A DNA stretch of 64,000 nt, taken from positions 186,001-250,000 of the forward strand of contig NZ_CABPRV010000004.1 in the NCBI RefSeq assembly GCF_902459735.1, written 5' to 3'. Position numbers and translations under genes: made by a program. Positions 9,257-18,119 of the stretch are shown one piece after another. The notes under the pieces were generated by a model. The model saw only the letters and a list, made by a program, of their open reading frames with translations. It was not told the DNA's origin and did no database searches. Positions within the stretch are counted from its first letter, which is position 1. The number at the start of each line of letters is the position of its first letter. Origin of the DNA: Pandoraea capi (GTDB lineage Bacteria; Pseudomonadota; Gammaproteobacteria; Burkholderiales; Burkholderiaceae).

Positions 9257-9294
9257 AAAAGCGGGCGCGACAATGACGTCGCGCCCGCTTTTTT
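9257..9294. terminator. Strong bidirectional intrinsic terminator
   Basis: A perfect 15-bp stem (AAAAGCGGGCGCGAC and its complement) with a 6-nt loop runs into T residues on both strands, between the convergent GNAT and DUF1993 genes. Confidence 0.9.
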
Positions 9295-9339
9295 GCATGG
9301 GTGCCCTGCCGACGATCCGCGCGTCGGATCGTCGGATCG

Positions 9340-9861
9340 TCAGACCGGTTGCATCTCGAACGGTCCGAGGTAATCCATCTTGCCGACTTCCACGCCTTGC
9401 GCACGCAGAATGTCGTGCGTCGTGGTCACGTGGAAATAGAAGTTCGGCAGCGCGAACTTGAAGAGGTAATCGACCGCGTCCATCGTCGTTTGCTGCGTCT
9501 TGAACTTCAGCGTGATCTGGCGCGACTCCGCCCCTTCGAAACGATCTTCGAGAATGCCCGCGATGAACGCTTCGGTGTTGGCGATGCGCTCGATCAACTG
9601 ATCGAACGACGTTTCCGCGTCGTCGAACTTCGGTGACTCCACGCCCGTCAGACGCGCCACTGCGAACTTCGCCGTGTCGCTCACGCGCTGGATCTGCGCG
9701 ATGAAATCGAGCATGTCCGGGGCCAGCTTCGCCTTGAGGATCGTGTCCGGGTCGAGCGACTTGGCCGCGCAATGTTCGCGCGCCTTCTTGAGGTAATCAG
9801 CCATGACGCTCAGACCGCGGAGATAAACGGGGATGGTGGCGCGATAAAGGGTAATCGACAT
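9340..9861 (-). CDS. DUF1993 domain-containing protein
   Basis: A 173-residue all-helical protein of the DUF1993 family, related to the DinB four-helix fold: it begins MSITLYRATIPVYLRGLSVM and has the conserved FYFHVTTTHDILRAQGVEVG segment near the C terminus. The start at 9861 follows GGAG; the much longer in-frame extension towards 10770 is antisense to another gene and is rejected. The family has no established function. Confidence 0.88.
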   Translation of the reverse strand: MSITLYRATIPVYLRGLSVMADYLKKAREHCAAKSLDPDTILKAKLAPDMLDFIAQIQRVSDTAKFAVARLTGVESPKFDDAETSFDQLIERIANTEAFIAGILEDRFEGAESRQITLKFKTQQTTMDAVDYLFKFALPNFYFHVTTTHDILRAQGVEVGKMDYLGPFEMQPV

Positions 9862-10062
9862 CGGGAGACTCCTCAAAATTGGCACAGCGCGTTGCGCGGG
9901 GGGCGCGCAGGGATTGTGCGAAAAAGACATGCTATCAGTGCACAAACTTTCTTGCCGTGCACCGGGCGATTCCTGAAATGCAGAAGCGCGTCGTGCAGCG
10001 AAAATTCTGTCAAGCGCGATCGCGCACCGCTTCTCGCCATCTCGAAACAAGGATACGCCCTC

Positions 10063-10809
10063 ATGAGTTCGCTCCTGCCCATCGCACTGGAAGGTCATTT
10101 CACGCGCTCGCTGAGCAACGCCACCATTCAGCGCTGTGCCACCGCCGCCAGCAAGAAGGACCTCAAGAATGTCTGGAGCGAGGTCAAGGATTTCGTTCTC
10201 GGCACGCACAAATGCGCGGCGGAAGCCGCGCTCTACGATCTGTCTCACGCGAAAACGACGCGCGAACAATTCGACGCCTTCAACGCCCTGACCTATTACA
10301 TCGAGCCAGGCGACCGGCACAAGCTGGCATGGAAACTCGACGTCAGCGAATTCCAGGGCTTTCAGATCGGCGAGCACCGATTTCCGGTACCGGACGATAT
10401 CGGGGACTTCATGAAAGGCACCGTCCCCATGACGACCTCGGCAAGCTGCCGCCTGCTCAATACGCTCCACCTCAACGATCACCATGTCCTGTTGAGTTCG
10501 CAGCAATTTGGACTCGACCTGAGTCCGCTTTCCAATATCCCGACGGACAACGACCTGTACGGCGCCACGATGCGTCATGTCCTCATCAAGGATTTCCAGA
10601 CGCGGTTCAGCCATTTCCCCGCGCTGCTCGACACGCTTCAGGTCCTCGGTCTGGATCAGGACGACGCCAGCGGTCAGTTTGCGCTCGAAGTCATGCAGGA
10701 AACCGAGCACCAACTCGCACAGACCGGCCTCGGCTCGGTCGCGGCAACGATGGCGGAGAACGCCGCACATCTGGTGCGACTGGCCTCGGCCATGAAAGAC
10801 GATCGATAA
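10063..10809 (+). CDS. Unrecognised protein, paralogue 1 of 3
   Basis: A 248-residue protein of a family I do not recognise. It begins MSSLLP and is preceded by AAGGA. It shares with the next two genes an ATIQRCA motif (about residue 20), then W-x2-(V/I)KD-x3-GTH near residues 38-48, an alternating helical stretch ending in EP near 85, an F-x-IG-x4-F element, and S-C-R-L-L-x2-L-x-LND. No signal peptide or membrane segment is visible, so it is probably cytosolic or exported by a non-Sec route. It looks mostly helical. It is divergent from the DUF1993 gene. Confidence 0.75.
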   Translation: MSSLLPIALEGHFTRSLSNATIQRCATAASKKDLKNVWSEVKDFVLGTHKCAAEAALYDLSHAKTTREQFDAFNALTYYIEPGDRHKLAWKLDVSEFQGFQIGEHRFPVPDDIGDFMKGTVPMTTSASCRLLNTLHLNDHHVLLSSQQFGLDLSPLSNIPTDNDLYGATMRHVLIKDFQTRFSHFPALLDTLQVLGLDQDDASGQFALEVMQETEHQLAQTGLGSVAATMAENAAHLVRLASAMKDDR

Positions 10810-10977
10810 AGATCGTTAAGCCGCAGCGATCGCCATCGTGCCGATCGACTCGCCGACACTTGTCGATTCATGAAATACCGCAGCGCCGGTCTGCGAGAGG
10901 CTTCAAGAAGGCCCCGCACCGGCGCACGCGCATCACGTTCAAGGCCCCCCCCTTCGGGGCTGACTGACTATCCAGGC

Positions 10978-11703
10978 ATGACCATTTCGATGACTTCCCT
11001 TCTGCCGACCGGCACCTCCTCTCGCACCTTAAGCGCGGCAACCATTCAGCGATGCGCAAGTGTCCTTCACGCAGACGAACTCGACAGTTTCTGGGGCCGC
11101 GTGAAGGACTACTTTCTCGGCACGCACAACGAAGACGCCAAACGCGCCATCTTCCGGCTGGCCACCGCCGAAAATGCGAGGCAACAATGCAGCGCGTTCG
11201 CGCAACTGGCGGCCTGTATCGAGCCGGCGCAAAGCCATTTGCTGCGTTGGAATCTGTCGGCCGACGACGCACTCGACTTTCAGATCGGCGACCGCCGGTT
11301 CCCGATGAAAGGCGACGTGACCGAATTCATGCACCAGGCCGCACCCCTCAGTTTCGACGACAGTTGTCGTCTGTTGATCGCATTGAAGCTGAACGATCAC
11401 GACGTGCTCAGTGAATCGGAGCAATTCGGTCTGCCGCTGAACGTGCTGGCGCGACACCCCGACGATCCGGCTTACTCCAGCGTCTGCATCAGCGCGGCGA
11501 TGGCGGTTCCCGCCCTGCTCGACGCCCTGCACGTCCTCGGACTGGACAGCGCAGTCAACGACAGTCAACTGGCGCTGGACGTTGCCAGCACCGTGCAACG
11601 CATGGTCCTCGAGCGTCGACACGACACCTATCTCGCGAACCGATGCTACCTGCACGCTCATCAACTGATGAACATCGCGGCGGCGATCAGAGACCGGGAC
11701 TGA
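10978..11703 (+). CDS. Unrecognised protein, paralogue 2 of 3
   Basis: A 241-residue paralogue of the preceding protein, 168 bp downstream on the same strand. It has the same order of motifs: ATIQRCAS, FWGRVKDYFLGTHNEDAKRA, CIEP, FQIGDRRFP, DSCRLLIALKLNDHDVL. The start could be 10978 or 10990; the second gives MTSLLP, matching the MSSLLP start of paralogue 1, but neither has a good ribosome-binding site. No signal peptide or transmembrane segment is visible. Function unknown. Confidence 0.75.
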   Translation: MTISMTSLLPTGTSSRTLSAATIQRCASVLHADELDSFWGRVKDYFLGTHNEDAKRAIFRLATAENARQQCSAFAQLAACIEPAQSHLLRWNLSADDALDFQIGDRRFPMKGDVTEFMHQAAPLSFDDSCRLLIALKLNDHDVLSESEQFGLPLNVLARHPDDPAYSSVCISAAMAVPALLDALHVLGLDSAVNDSQLALDVASTVQRMVLERRHDTYLANRCYLHAHQLMNIAAAIRDRD

Positions 11704-11776
11704 ACGATTGAGACCTTACGCGCGCGACGCCACTTCGGCTCGCTGAGCGCGCGACAAATGGAGAGATGCAATCAAT

Positions 11777-12751
11777 ATGTCAGCTACGCCACTCAGCCTG
11801 ATTGGCCACGTCCCCCGCAGCCTCGATGCCGAAACCATCAAAGCCTGCGCGACGGCCGGCAGCGATTCGGAGATCACGACCCTCTGGGGGCGCATCAAGG
11901 ACTGGGTTTTCGGCACCCATAAAGTCGATGCCAAGCTCGCCATCTTTCAAATGGCGAACGCACAAACCGCCCATGAGCAGTTCAGCGCCTTCATCCGCTT
12001 GACGCGCTACGTCGAGCCGCAGCATTTCCATCAACTGCAATGGTGCGTCGACAAAGACAGTCACCTGTCCTTCAAGATCGGAGACCATGCGTTCGCGTCG
12101 AACGCACAATGGGCTTCCCAAACGCCGTTGATGCTGGATATGGAGGACATGTCGCGCCTCTTGCTGTCGCTGCGTTACGACGGGCACGACGTCGCCGACG
12201 CGTTCCGCGAAATCGGCGTGAAACGCCTGCATGAGGCGGCCGCATCTGCGACTGCCAGCGGATCAGGTCCAGCGGTCGACATCAACGCGGACAGTCTGCT
12301 CACCATGCAGCAGCAATATCTGTGCGAGGCCCCCGTGCTGCTCGCAGCGCTCGAAATCATCGGGCTGCATCGCAACGACGACGAGGGCGATATGGCCTAT
12401 CGCCTCAGACAGACCATGGAGGCATTGAAGGAATCGACGTCTATCGATCGCGACGATGACATGGCCGCGATCGTTGGCCGCAACGCGGAAAGTCTGATGT
12501 CCCTCGTGACCGCCCTGTTTCACGAACGCGAGCGTGACAAGCGCGCGTCTCAGGCGGTCACTTTGCCGCAGGCTTCAGCACAACGACTTCACGCAAATGG
12601 GCATAACACTCCCCATACGCTTCGCATCCCGGGCAACCCGGTGCGGGTGCCGGCGCACGACCATACGCCTGCGCACACATCTGCGCCAGAAAGCGTTTCC
12701 AGCGCAGGTTCTCCGTATTCTCAAGCACCAGCGACGGGAAGAAGTGAGTGA
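11777..12751 (+). CDS. Unrecognised protein, paralogue 3 of 3, with C-terminal extension
   Basis: A 324-residue paralogue with the family core in residues 1 to about 255 (ETIKACATA, LWGRIKDWVFGTHKVDAKLA, YVEP, FKIGDHAFA) and a further 65-70 residues rich in His, Pro, Ser and Ala that the other two copies lack. That tail is encoded antisense to the NifQ-like frame at 12558-12854, so it is probably read-through into foreign sequence and not a domain. GGAGAG lies upstream of the ATG. Function unknown. Confidence 0.72.
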   Translation: MSATPLSLIGHVPRSLDAETIKACATAGSDSEITTLWGRIKDWVFGTHKVDAKLAIFQMANAQTAHEQFSAFIRLTRYVEPQHFHQLQWCVDKDSHLSFKIGDHAFASNAQWASQTPLMLDMEDMSRLLLSLRYDGHDVADAFREIGVKRLHEAAASATASGSGPAVDINADSLLTMQQQYLCEAPVLLAALEIIGLHRNDDEGDMAYRLRQTMEALKESTSIDRDDDMAAIVGRNAESLMSLVTALFHERERDKRASQAVTLPQASAQRLHANGHNTPHTLRIPGNPVRVPAHDHTPAHTSAPESVSSAGSPYSQAPATGRSE

Positions 12752-12854
12752 GCAGCGCCGTGACGTCGTCGCGGCCGGTCAGGCCGAGGTCACGCCACAG
12801 ATGATCGGGGCGCAGGCAAGCCGTCGCGAGGTTCGAATTCGGGATATCAGCCAA
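12558..12854 (-). pseudogene. nifQ: NifQ-like remnant (C-terminal half)
   Basis: The 98-codon minus-strand frame reads like the C-terminal half of NifQ, the protein that donates molybdenum during FeMo-cofactor synthesis: HLWRDLGLTGRDDVTALLTHFFP, then NLRWKRFL and the cysteine motif GCPGCEAYGEC (C-x2-C-x5-C). The N-terminal half of a usual NifQ (about 100 residues) is missing, an in-frame TGA stands just upstream, and only a TTG is available as start. The first Cys of the family's four-Cys motif is replaced by Ala/Pro. It follows the Mop gene on the same strand. Its last 194 bp overlap paralogue 3. Confidence 0.6.
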
Positions 12855-12943
12855 TGCCGATTGACGTCAATTGACGCCGACTCACGTCCCGAACATCCGA
12901 ATCGATAAAATGCGGAGTAGAGACGAAATCGAGACGCCGTCGC

Positions 12944-13153
12944 TCACGCCACCGCGAGGATCACGCTCGACGCCTTGACCAGCGCAGCCGCCGCGCTGCC
13001 TTCCTTCAACCCCAGATTCACGGTGCTCTCGTGCGTGATGACCGCCACGACTTCCTGACCGGCGTCGGTGCGCAGCGTGACTTCGTCGTTCACGGCGCCA
13101 CGTTGCAACGAAATGACTTTACCGGTGAATTGATTGCGTGGGCTGGTTTTCAT
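12944..13153 (-). CDS. Small TOBE/Mop molybdate-binding protein
   Basis: A 69-residue single-domain Mop protein (MKTSPRNQFTGKVISLQRGA, then VNDEVTLRT and VITHESTVNLGLKEGSAA), the length and pattern of molbindins that bind and store molybdate or tungstate as oligomers in the cytosol. AGGAGA precedes the ATG. The neighbouring NifQ-like remnant on the same strand, 89 bp downstream, suggests an older molybdenum-handling unit. Confidence 0.9.
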   Translation of the reverse strand: MKTSPRNQFTGKVISLQRGAVNDEVTLRTDAGQEVVAVITHESTVNLGLKEGSAAAALVKASSVILAVA

Positions 13154-13390
13154 ACTAAGTCTCCTGTCGATGAGCGTGACAGCCTTCACGCAGTGTGATG
13201 CGGCGACCCGTCGTCGCGCAGCACATCGATGTGGTGACGGCAGGGTGGTGCAATAAGACGTTCGGACGGTAGATCGTCCCGTCGGCGTGTTGCAGTATAG
13301 CGGGTCCACGCGACGGGCGACGTCGCGAGCCGGTGATATGCTTCATCAGCCTGCGCACCGCCTCCGTCACATGCCGACACAGGAGTCTCC

Positions 13391-14125
13391 ATGGGTACCT
13401 CTCGCCATATCCCCTCGCCGACCGAAGCCGCCACCTTCGCCCGCACATGGGTCGGCCACTTCTCCAAACCCACCGCCATCGGCATGACACTCGCCTTCGT
13501 TGCCGGTTACATCGACGTGGTCGGCTTCATCGCGCTGTTCGGGCTGTTCACCGCGCACGTCACGGGCAACTTCGTGATGATCGGCGTGCAACTCGTGGCA
13601 AGCACCCACGTCGGCGTGCTTGCCAAGCTGCTGGCGCTGCCCGTGTTCGTCATCTTCGTCGCCATGGTCAAGCTCGTCGTGCAGGGCTTTGCGAATACCA
13701 ACCGACGGCCGTTACGCTTGCTGCTCATCGTGCAGACGTTGCTGCTGCTGGGCTTCATGATCATCGGCATGATCGCGCAGCCGATCATCTCGGCCGATGC
13801 CCCGCTCGCCATTCTCTCGGGCATGTTCGGTGTGGCTGCCCTCGCCATCCAGAACGCCATCGGACGTCTGGTGCTCTCCGATCTCGCACCGACCACCATC
13901 ATGACCGGCAACACCACACAGATCGTGATCGACATGGTTGAACTGGCCAGTGGCAACTGCGGCGACGGCACCGCTGCAAAGGCACGTCTTCGCAAGATGC
14001 TCCCCGCACTGGCGGCGTTCGCCGTGGGCGCCATTCTCGGCGGCTTTGCGTATCACGGCACCGGCTTCTGGAGCGTGCTGTTGCCGGTAGTGCTGCTCGC
14101 CGCGCTGGCGGCGGCCAACGAATAG
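13391..14125 (+). CDS. YoaK/DUF1275-family membrane protein
   Basis: A 244-residue inner-membrane protein with about six hydrophobic segments and the DUF1275 pattern: LAFVAGYIDVVGFIALFGLF near residue 36, FTAHVTGNFVMIG near 54, MTGNTTQIVID near 170. AGGAGT precedes the ATG. It is divergent from the Mop gene. No function is established for the family. Confidence 0.9.
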   Translation: MGTSRHIPSPTEAATFARTWVGHFSKPTAIGMTLAFVAGYIDVVGFIALFGLFTAHVTGNFVMIGVQLVASTHVGVLAKLLALPVFVIFVAMVKLVVQGFANTNRRPLRLLLIVQTLLLLGFMIIGMIAQPIISADAPLAILSGMFGVAALAIQNAIGRLVLSDLAPTTIMTGNTTQIVIDMVELASGNCGDGTAAKARLRKMLPALAAFAVGAILGGFAYHGTGFWSVLLPVVLLAALAAANE

Positions 14126-14218
14126 CGGGGCCATTCATGCGATGATTCGTGCCGTGAATAGCGCAATGAGCTGCGCAACAAAGCGCTACGAAGCGCAACA
14201 ACGTCAGGGAAGATCGTC

Positions 14219-14980
14219 ATGAAGCTGGATTCGCAGTGGGTACTCGTCACCGGCGGGGCACGTGGGCTGGGCGCCTCGATTACGCGGGCCGTTGCGCGTG
14301 AGGGCGCGGGTGTCGTCATCAACTATCTGCGCAGCGATGTGGCTGCACGCACGTTGGCCGAGTCGCTTGGTGAGCGCGCCATCGCGTTGCAGGCGGATGT
14401 CACCGACGAAAAAGCCGTCGCCCGTCTTTTCGCCGAAGCCCATGAGCGCATCGGCAGCCCGATCGTCTCGGTCGTGAACAACGCGCTGGCCGACTTCCGT
14501 TTCGATGGCGACGCGCGCCCCAAGCTCGCGGACATCTCGTGGTCGCGCTTCTCGCAGCAACTCGAAGGCGCCGTCAAGGGTGCGCTCAACACCATGCAGG
14601 CCGCATTGCCCGGCATGCGCGAAGCGGGCTTCGGCCGCATCGTGAACGTGGGCACTAACTTGTTCCAGAACCCCGTCGTGCCGTATCACGATTACACGAC
14701 CGCCAAAGCCGCCCTGCTCGCGCTTACGCGCACCGCCTCCAACGATCTTGGCCCCGACGGCATCACCGTCAACATGGTCTCGGGCGGCCTGTTGCGCGTG
14801 ACCGACGCCAGCTCGGCCACGCCGGAAGCGGTGTTCGACCTGATCGCGGGACTCACGCCGCTGCGCCGCGTCACCACGCCGGAGGAGTTCGCCGACGCCG
14901 TGCTGTATTTCCTCTCGCCGTGGGCTCGCGCCGTGACGGGGCAGAACCTGATCGTCGACGGCGGGCTGGTGAAGGGCTGA
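14219..14980 (+). CDS. SDR-family oxidoreductase (FabG-like)
   Basis: A 253-residue short-chain dehydrogenase, usually annotated as a 3-oxoacyl-ACP reductase-like SDR. TGGARGLG is at residues 11-18 and the catalytic YTTAK is present. Two departures from the classical pattern are visible: NNAG is NNAL, and the residue 13 positions before the catalytic Tyr is Thr, not Ser (NVGTNLFQ). The fold and C-terminal GQNLIVDGGL are intact, so it may be active with an altered substrate. It stands alone. Confidence 0.88.
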   Translation: MKLDSQWVLVTGGARGLGASITRAVAREGAGVVINYLRSDVAARTLAESLGERAIALQADVTDEKAVARLFAEAHERIGSPIVSVVNNALADFRFDGDARPKLADISWSRFSQQLEGAVKGALNTMQAALPGMREAGFGRIVNVGTNLFQNPVVPYHDYTTAKAALLALTRTASNDLGPDGITVNMVSGGLLRVTDASSATPEAVFDLIAGLTPLRRVTTPEEFADAVLYFLSPWARAVTGQNLIVDGGLVKG

Positions 14981-15001
14981 GCCCGGGAAGTCGTCTTGAG
15001 G

Positions 15002-15028
15002 TCGGCATCCTGCGCGTCAGGATGCCGA
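15002..15028 (+). terminator. Terminator-like hairpin after the SDR gene
   Basis: An 11-bp inverted repeat (TCGGCATCCTG / CAGGATGCCGA) with a 5-nt loop lies 22 bp after the stop; only a weak T-rich tail follows. Confidence 0.55.
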
Positions 15029-15165
15029 TGTCTCTACGCAATGCGCTGAACGCGACCGCACATCCGCCGGACACGGTAAAATCGCGATCTTGGTAAGCGC
15101 ACGCTTCGGTATTCGTCGAGGCCTGCCGCCCGCACCTTCTCATCCGCCCATCCCGAACGCCGACA

Positions 15166-15684
15166 GTGACCGCAACTTCCTCCCCCACCGACCTCCCCAC
15201 GACTGACGACACCGCCAATAGCACCGATGCCATCCACGAAGATCGCCTCTGGCGCGATGACGGATGGACGGCGAAGGTCGTCAAGAACGAGGAAGACGAC
15301 GGCTGGGCCGTGGCCATGTTCAAGGACGGCGAGTCGGAGCCCGCGCTAGTAGGCCCCTGGACGATGGGACGCGACAAGAAGAATCCGAAACCGCTCGACG
15401 TCGGCGCCTTCCATACGCTGGTGAAAACGGCTGCCGAAGTGTTGCGACGTCACGAGCAGCAATTGCACGCGCAGTTGCACAAGCGAGTGAGCGTCGACGG
15501 GCCGGACGGCGATATCGACGTCACCCTGGACATCGTGCCCGACGACTACGATCCGTACGCCATGCTCAGCGCCATCGACCGGTTCGGCGAAACCATTGCG
15601 TCGGTGAAAGTGCCGCCGTCGTTCAAGCTCTCGCGTAACAGCGCCCGCGCGTGGGTGGAGAACGATTTTCAGCGGCCCCAGTGA
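15166..15684 (+). CDS. Conserved hypothetical protein
   Basis: A 172-residue acidic, soluble protein starting with GTG; no signal peptide or membrane segment. The centre (DRLWRDDGWTAKVVKNEEDD, then GPWTMGRDKKNPKPLDVGAF) and the C-terminal DDYDPYAMLSAIDRFGE look like a compact conserved domain, but I do not recognise the family. It is flanked by unrelated single genes, so context gives no function. Confidence 0.7.
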   Translation: MTATSSPTDLPTTDDTANSTDAIHEDRLWRDDGWTAKVVKNEEDDGWAVAMFKDGESEPALVGPWTMGRDKKNPKPLDVGAFHTLVKTAAEVLRRHEQQLHAQLHKRVSVDGPDGDIDVTLDIVPDDYDPYAMLSAIDRFGETIASVKVPPSFKLSRNSARAWVENDFQRPQ

Positions 15685-15822
15685 GCGCTCGCTGACTCGA
15701 CTTATCCCATCACTGCGGATACCGGGATAACCGACCGTCTGGCTGGCCTTTCTGACGATCTCTATGATGGTTTTCGCCCCTTCGCAGGCGACACCCCATC
15801 ACATCCAACGTCAGGAGACCCC

Positions 15823-16140
15823 ATGAAACGCTTCCACATCGCGCTCGCCGTGCGAGACCTCGATGCGTCCATCGCCGATTATTCCGTCCGTCTCGGGCAA
15901 GCGCCGTCGGCCGTCGTGCCGGGCGCGTACGCCATGTGGCGCACCGATCTGCTGAATTTTTCGATCAATCTGTCGCCGTCGCGCGCCGGCGAGTTGCGGC
16001 ACGTTGGCTTTGAGGACGACGATGCCCCCGAATATTCGAGCAGCACCGACTGTAATGGTCTGCTGTGGGAAGCCTTCTCCGCGGCGGAACAGGATCGCCG
16101 CATAGTGAGCACTTACGGGGTCGCGGTGCGCGACGTCTGA
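15823..16140 (+). CDS. VOC-family protein (ArsI/CadI-like, short)
   Basis: A 105-residue single vicinal-oxygen-chelate domain. It begins MKRFHIALAVRDLDASIADY, the classic VOC first strand and helix, with the putative metal His at residue 5. The pattern resembles the ArsI/CadI lyase-like group, but it is shorter than those and lacks an obvious cysteine pair. AGGAGA precedes the ATG. Reaction unknown. Confidence 0.75.
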   Translation: MKRFHIALAVRDLDASIADYSVRLGQAPSAVVPGAYAMWRTDLLNFSINLSPSRAGELRHVGFEDDDAPEYSSSTDCNGLLWEAFSAAEQDRRIVSTYGVAVRDV

Positions 16141-16266
16141 GGTCCGCCCGCCCTGCCCTGATGGGCCCCAGTGTGCGCAGGCGCCCCCCGGCAACCTGCG
16201 CACACCACATACAACGCGGGGCTCGAAGCCGGCTTGCGCCGGCGTCGAATCCGGCGCAGGTCAGGA

Positions 16267-17187
16267 TCAGGCAGGTACTTCGTCCGACTCGTCCGGCACA
16301 CCGCCGAAACCTGGCAGCGGGCGCTGCCACCGCTGCGCGATGAACACGCCGACGAGCGCCACACCCCCGCCGATCACGTGGAACATGTGCAGTTGCTCGC
16401 CCAGCAGCACCACGGCAATCGCGGCCGTCATCACCGGCAGCACATTGATGAACATGCTGCACCGGTTCGGCCCCAGATGCCGGATGCCCTGAATCCACAG
16501 GATCGGCAGCACGATCGACGCCCCCAACCCGGCATACAGCACCAGCGGCACCGTCGCGGCGTTCAGTTGCGCCTGTCCGGCGGGCACCATCGCCAGCATC
16601 GGAATCATCGTGATGAGCGCCGCCCAGGCCTGCACGTACGTCGACTGAGCCGGGGGCACCGCGACATGCCAGCGACGCAGCAGCACGCTGTACAACCCAT
16701 ACGACGCCGACGCAATCAGCATCAGGATGTCGCCCAGATGCATGCCACCATCGAGCAACCGCGACGGATGCCCTTGACCGATCAGGTAGACGAGACCCGC
16801 GAGCGAGAGCAACCCGCCGACGAGCATGCCGAGCGTGGGCGGCTCACGCAGCAGCACGGTGCTCCACAGCAGCGTGAGCAGCGGCGCGAGCGCCGTCACG
16901 ATCGCCATGTTGGTCGCGGTCGTGCTGTGCGCAGCGAGATAAGACAGGCTCTGATAGAACGACATGCTCAGAAAGCCGAGGAAACCGAGCTTGGCGAGTT
17001 GCGGGCGCACGTGATGCCAGTTGCGCGCGAGCGGACGAATCACGAACGGCGTCATGACGGCTAGCGCCAGCACCAGCCGGTAGAACGTAATGGCCGACGG
17101 CGCAATGGTCGTGGCAGAAAGCTTGGAGACGATGACATTGCCGGCCCATAACAACATGGCGCCCAGCGGATACAGGAAGTACCCCAT
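16267..17187 (-). CDS. EamA/DMT-superfamily transporter
   Basis: A 306-residue inner-membrane protein with two EamA repeats and about ten hydrophobic segments, beginning MGYFLYPLGAMLLWAGNVIV. The start at 17187 is chosen because the protein then begins at the first helix; 17223 is a possible alternative, and neither has a strong ribosome-binding site. It is divergent from the AraC-type regulator at 17291, which probably controls it. Substrate unknown. Confidence 0.87.
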   Translation of the reverse strand: MGYFLYPLGAMLLWAGNVIVSKLSATTIAPSAITFYRLVLALAVMTPFVIRPLARNWHHVRPQLAKLGFLGFLSMSFYQSLSYLAAHSTTATNMAIVTALAPLLTLLWSTVLLREPPTLGMLVGGLLSLAGLVYLIGQGHPSRLLDGGMHLGDILMLIASASYGLYSVLLRRWHVAVPPAQSTYVQAWAALITMIPMLAMVPAGQAQLNAATVPLVLYAGLGASIVLPILWIQGIRHLGPNRCSMFINVLPVMTAAIAVVLLGEQLHMFHVIGGGVALVGVFIAQRWQRPLPGFGGVPDESDEVPA

Positions 17188-17290
17188 GACGAATTCCCAC
17201 AGGTTTGATAAAGGAAGCGCCATCGTCAGGCATACCGCCACGGACCGTCTCACGCTAAAATCACGAAACCTGTCTTGAAAAGGACACCTC

Positions 17291-18079
17291 GTGTCGACCA
17301 TCCGCCGGATTACCGATCCTCGCGTCACGCGTCATCTGCACTTCGAAAGCACGCCCATGCCGATGGCGGCCATGGCGATCGATTACGCGCACAACGAGTT
17401 CATTGCCTCGCATTCGCACCGGCGCGGGCAATTGTTATATGCCATCGAAGGGGTGATGATCATCGCGTCGGCCTCGGGCCGCTGGGTGGTGCCGCCGACG
17501 CGCGGCGTGTGGCTCGCCGCCGGGCTGGAACATACGGTGCAGATGAGCGGCACCGTGAAGATCCGCACGGTATTCGTCGAACCCGGCAGCGAACCGTTGC
17601 CCGACACGAGTTGCGTCGTGGAGATCACGCCGCTCATGCGCGAGCTGATTCTGGCCGCCATCGCCGTGCCGCCCGACTATGCGCCGGATTCACGCGACGC
17701 CCGCCTCATGCGCCTGTTGCTCGACGAACTGATTGCGCTGCCGGTGCTGCCGCTGTACCTGCCGTGGCCGACGGACAAACGCTTGCTACGCGTGTGCGAC
17801 CACTTGAGGCAGTCGCCCTGCGAAGATGCGACCATCGACGACTGGGCCGGGAAAGCCGGTCTGTCGGCGAAGACGTTTCAACGTCGCTTTTCTGCGGAAA
17901 CAGGACTCACGTTCGGACGCTGGCGTCAGCAGGCGCGCCTGCTGCAAGCATTGGAAGCGTTAGCGCGTGGGGAGAAAATCGTGAACGTGGCGCTCGACCA
18001 TGGCTACGCCAGCCAGAGCGCATTCGCCGCCATGTTCAAACGCCATTTCGGCGTGCCACCCTCGGCTTTTTATCGATGA
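17291..18079 (+). CDS. AraC-family transcriptional regulator with cupin sensor
   Basis: A 262-residue regulator starting with GTG behind AAAAGGA. The N-terminal cupin (about residues 35-120, HSHRRGQLLYAIEGVM) is followed by a C-terminal double helix-turn-helix (about 165-260, ending FKRHFGVPPSAFYR). The layout is like NimR, a regulator of a divergent efflux gene, and this gene too is divergent from a transporter, 103 bp apart. Confidence 0.9.
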   Translation: MSTIRRITDPRVTRHLHFESTPMPMAAMAIDYAHNEFIASHSHRRGQLLYAIEGVMIIASASGRWVVPPTRGVWLAAGLEHTVQMSGTVKIRTVFVEPGSEPLPDTSCVVEITPLMRELILAAIAVPPDYAPDSRDARLMRLLLDELIALPVLPLYLPWPTDKRLLRVCDHLRQSPCEDATIDDWAGKAGLSAKTFQRRFSAETGLTFGRWRQQARLLQALEALARGEKIVNVALDHGYASQSAFAAMFKRHFGVPPSAFYR

Positions 18080-18119
18080 CGGCGACACGCCGACATGTCA
18101 TCGGACAGGAGATATCGAC

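Noticed and set aside
9862-10770. Upstream extension of the DUF1993 frame
   Set aside because: It is antisense to paralogue 1, and a good ribosome-binding site and normal family N terminus are found at 9861.
12558-12854. The NifQ-like frame as an intact short gene
   Set aside because: The N-terminal half is missing, only TTG is available as start, and an in-frame stop stands just upstream; I therefore list it as a remnant, though an alternative short protein cannot be excluded.
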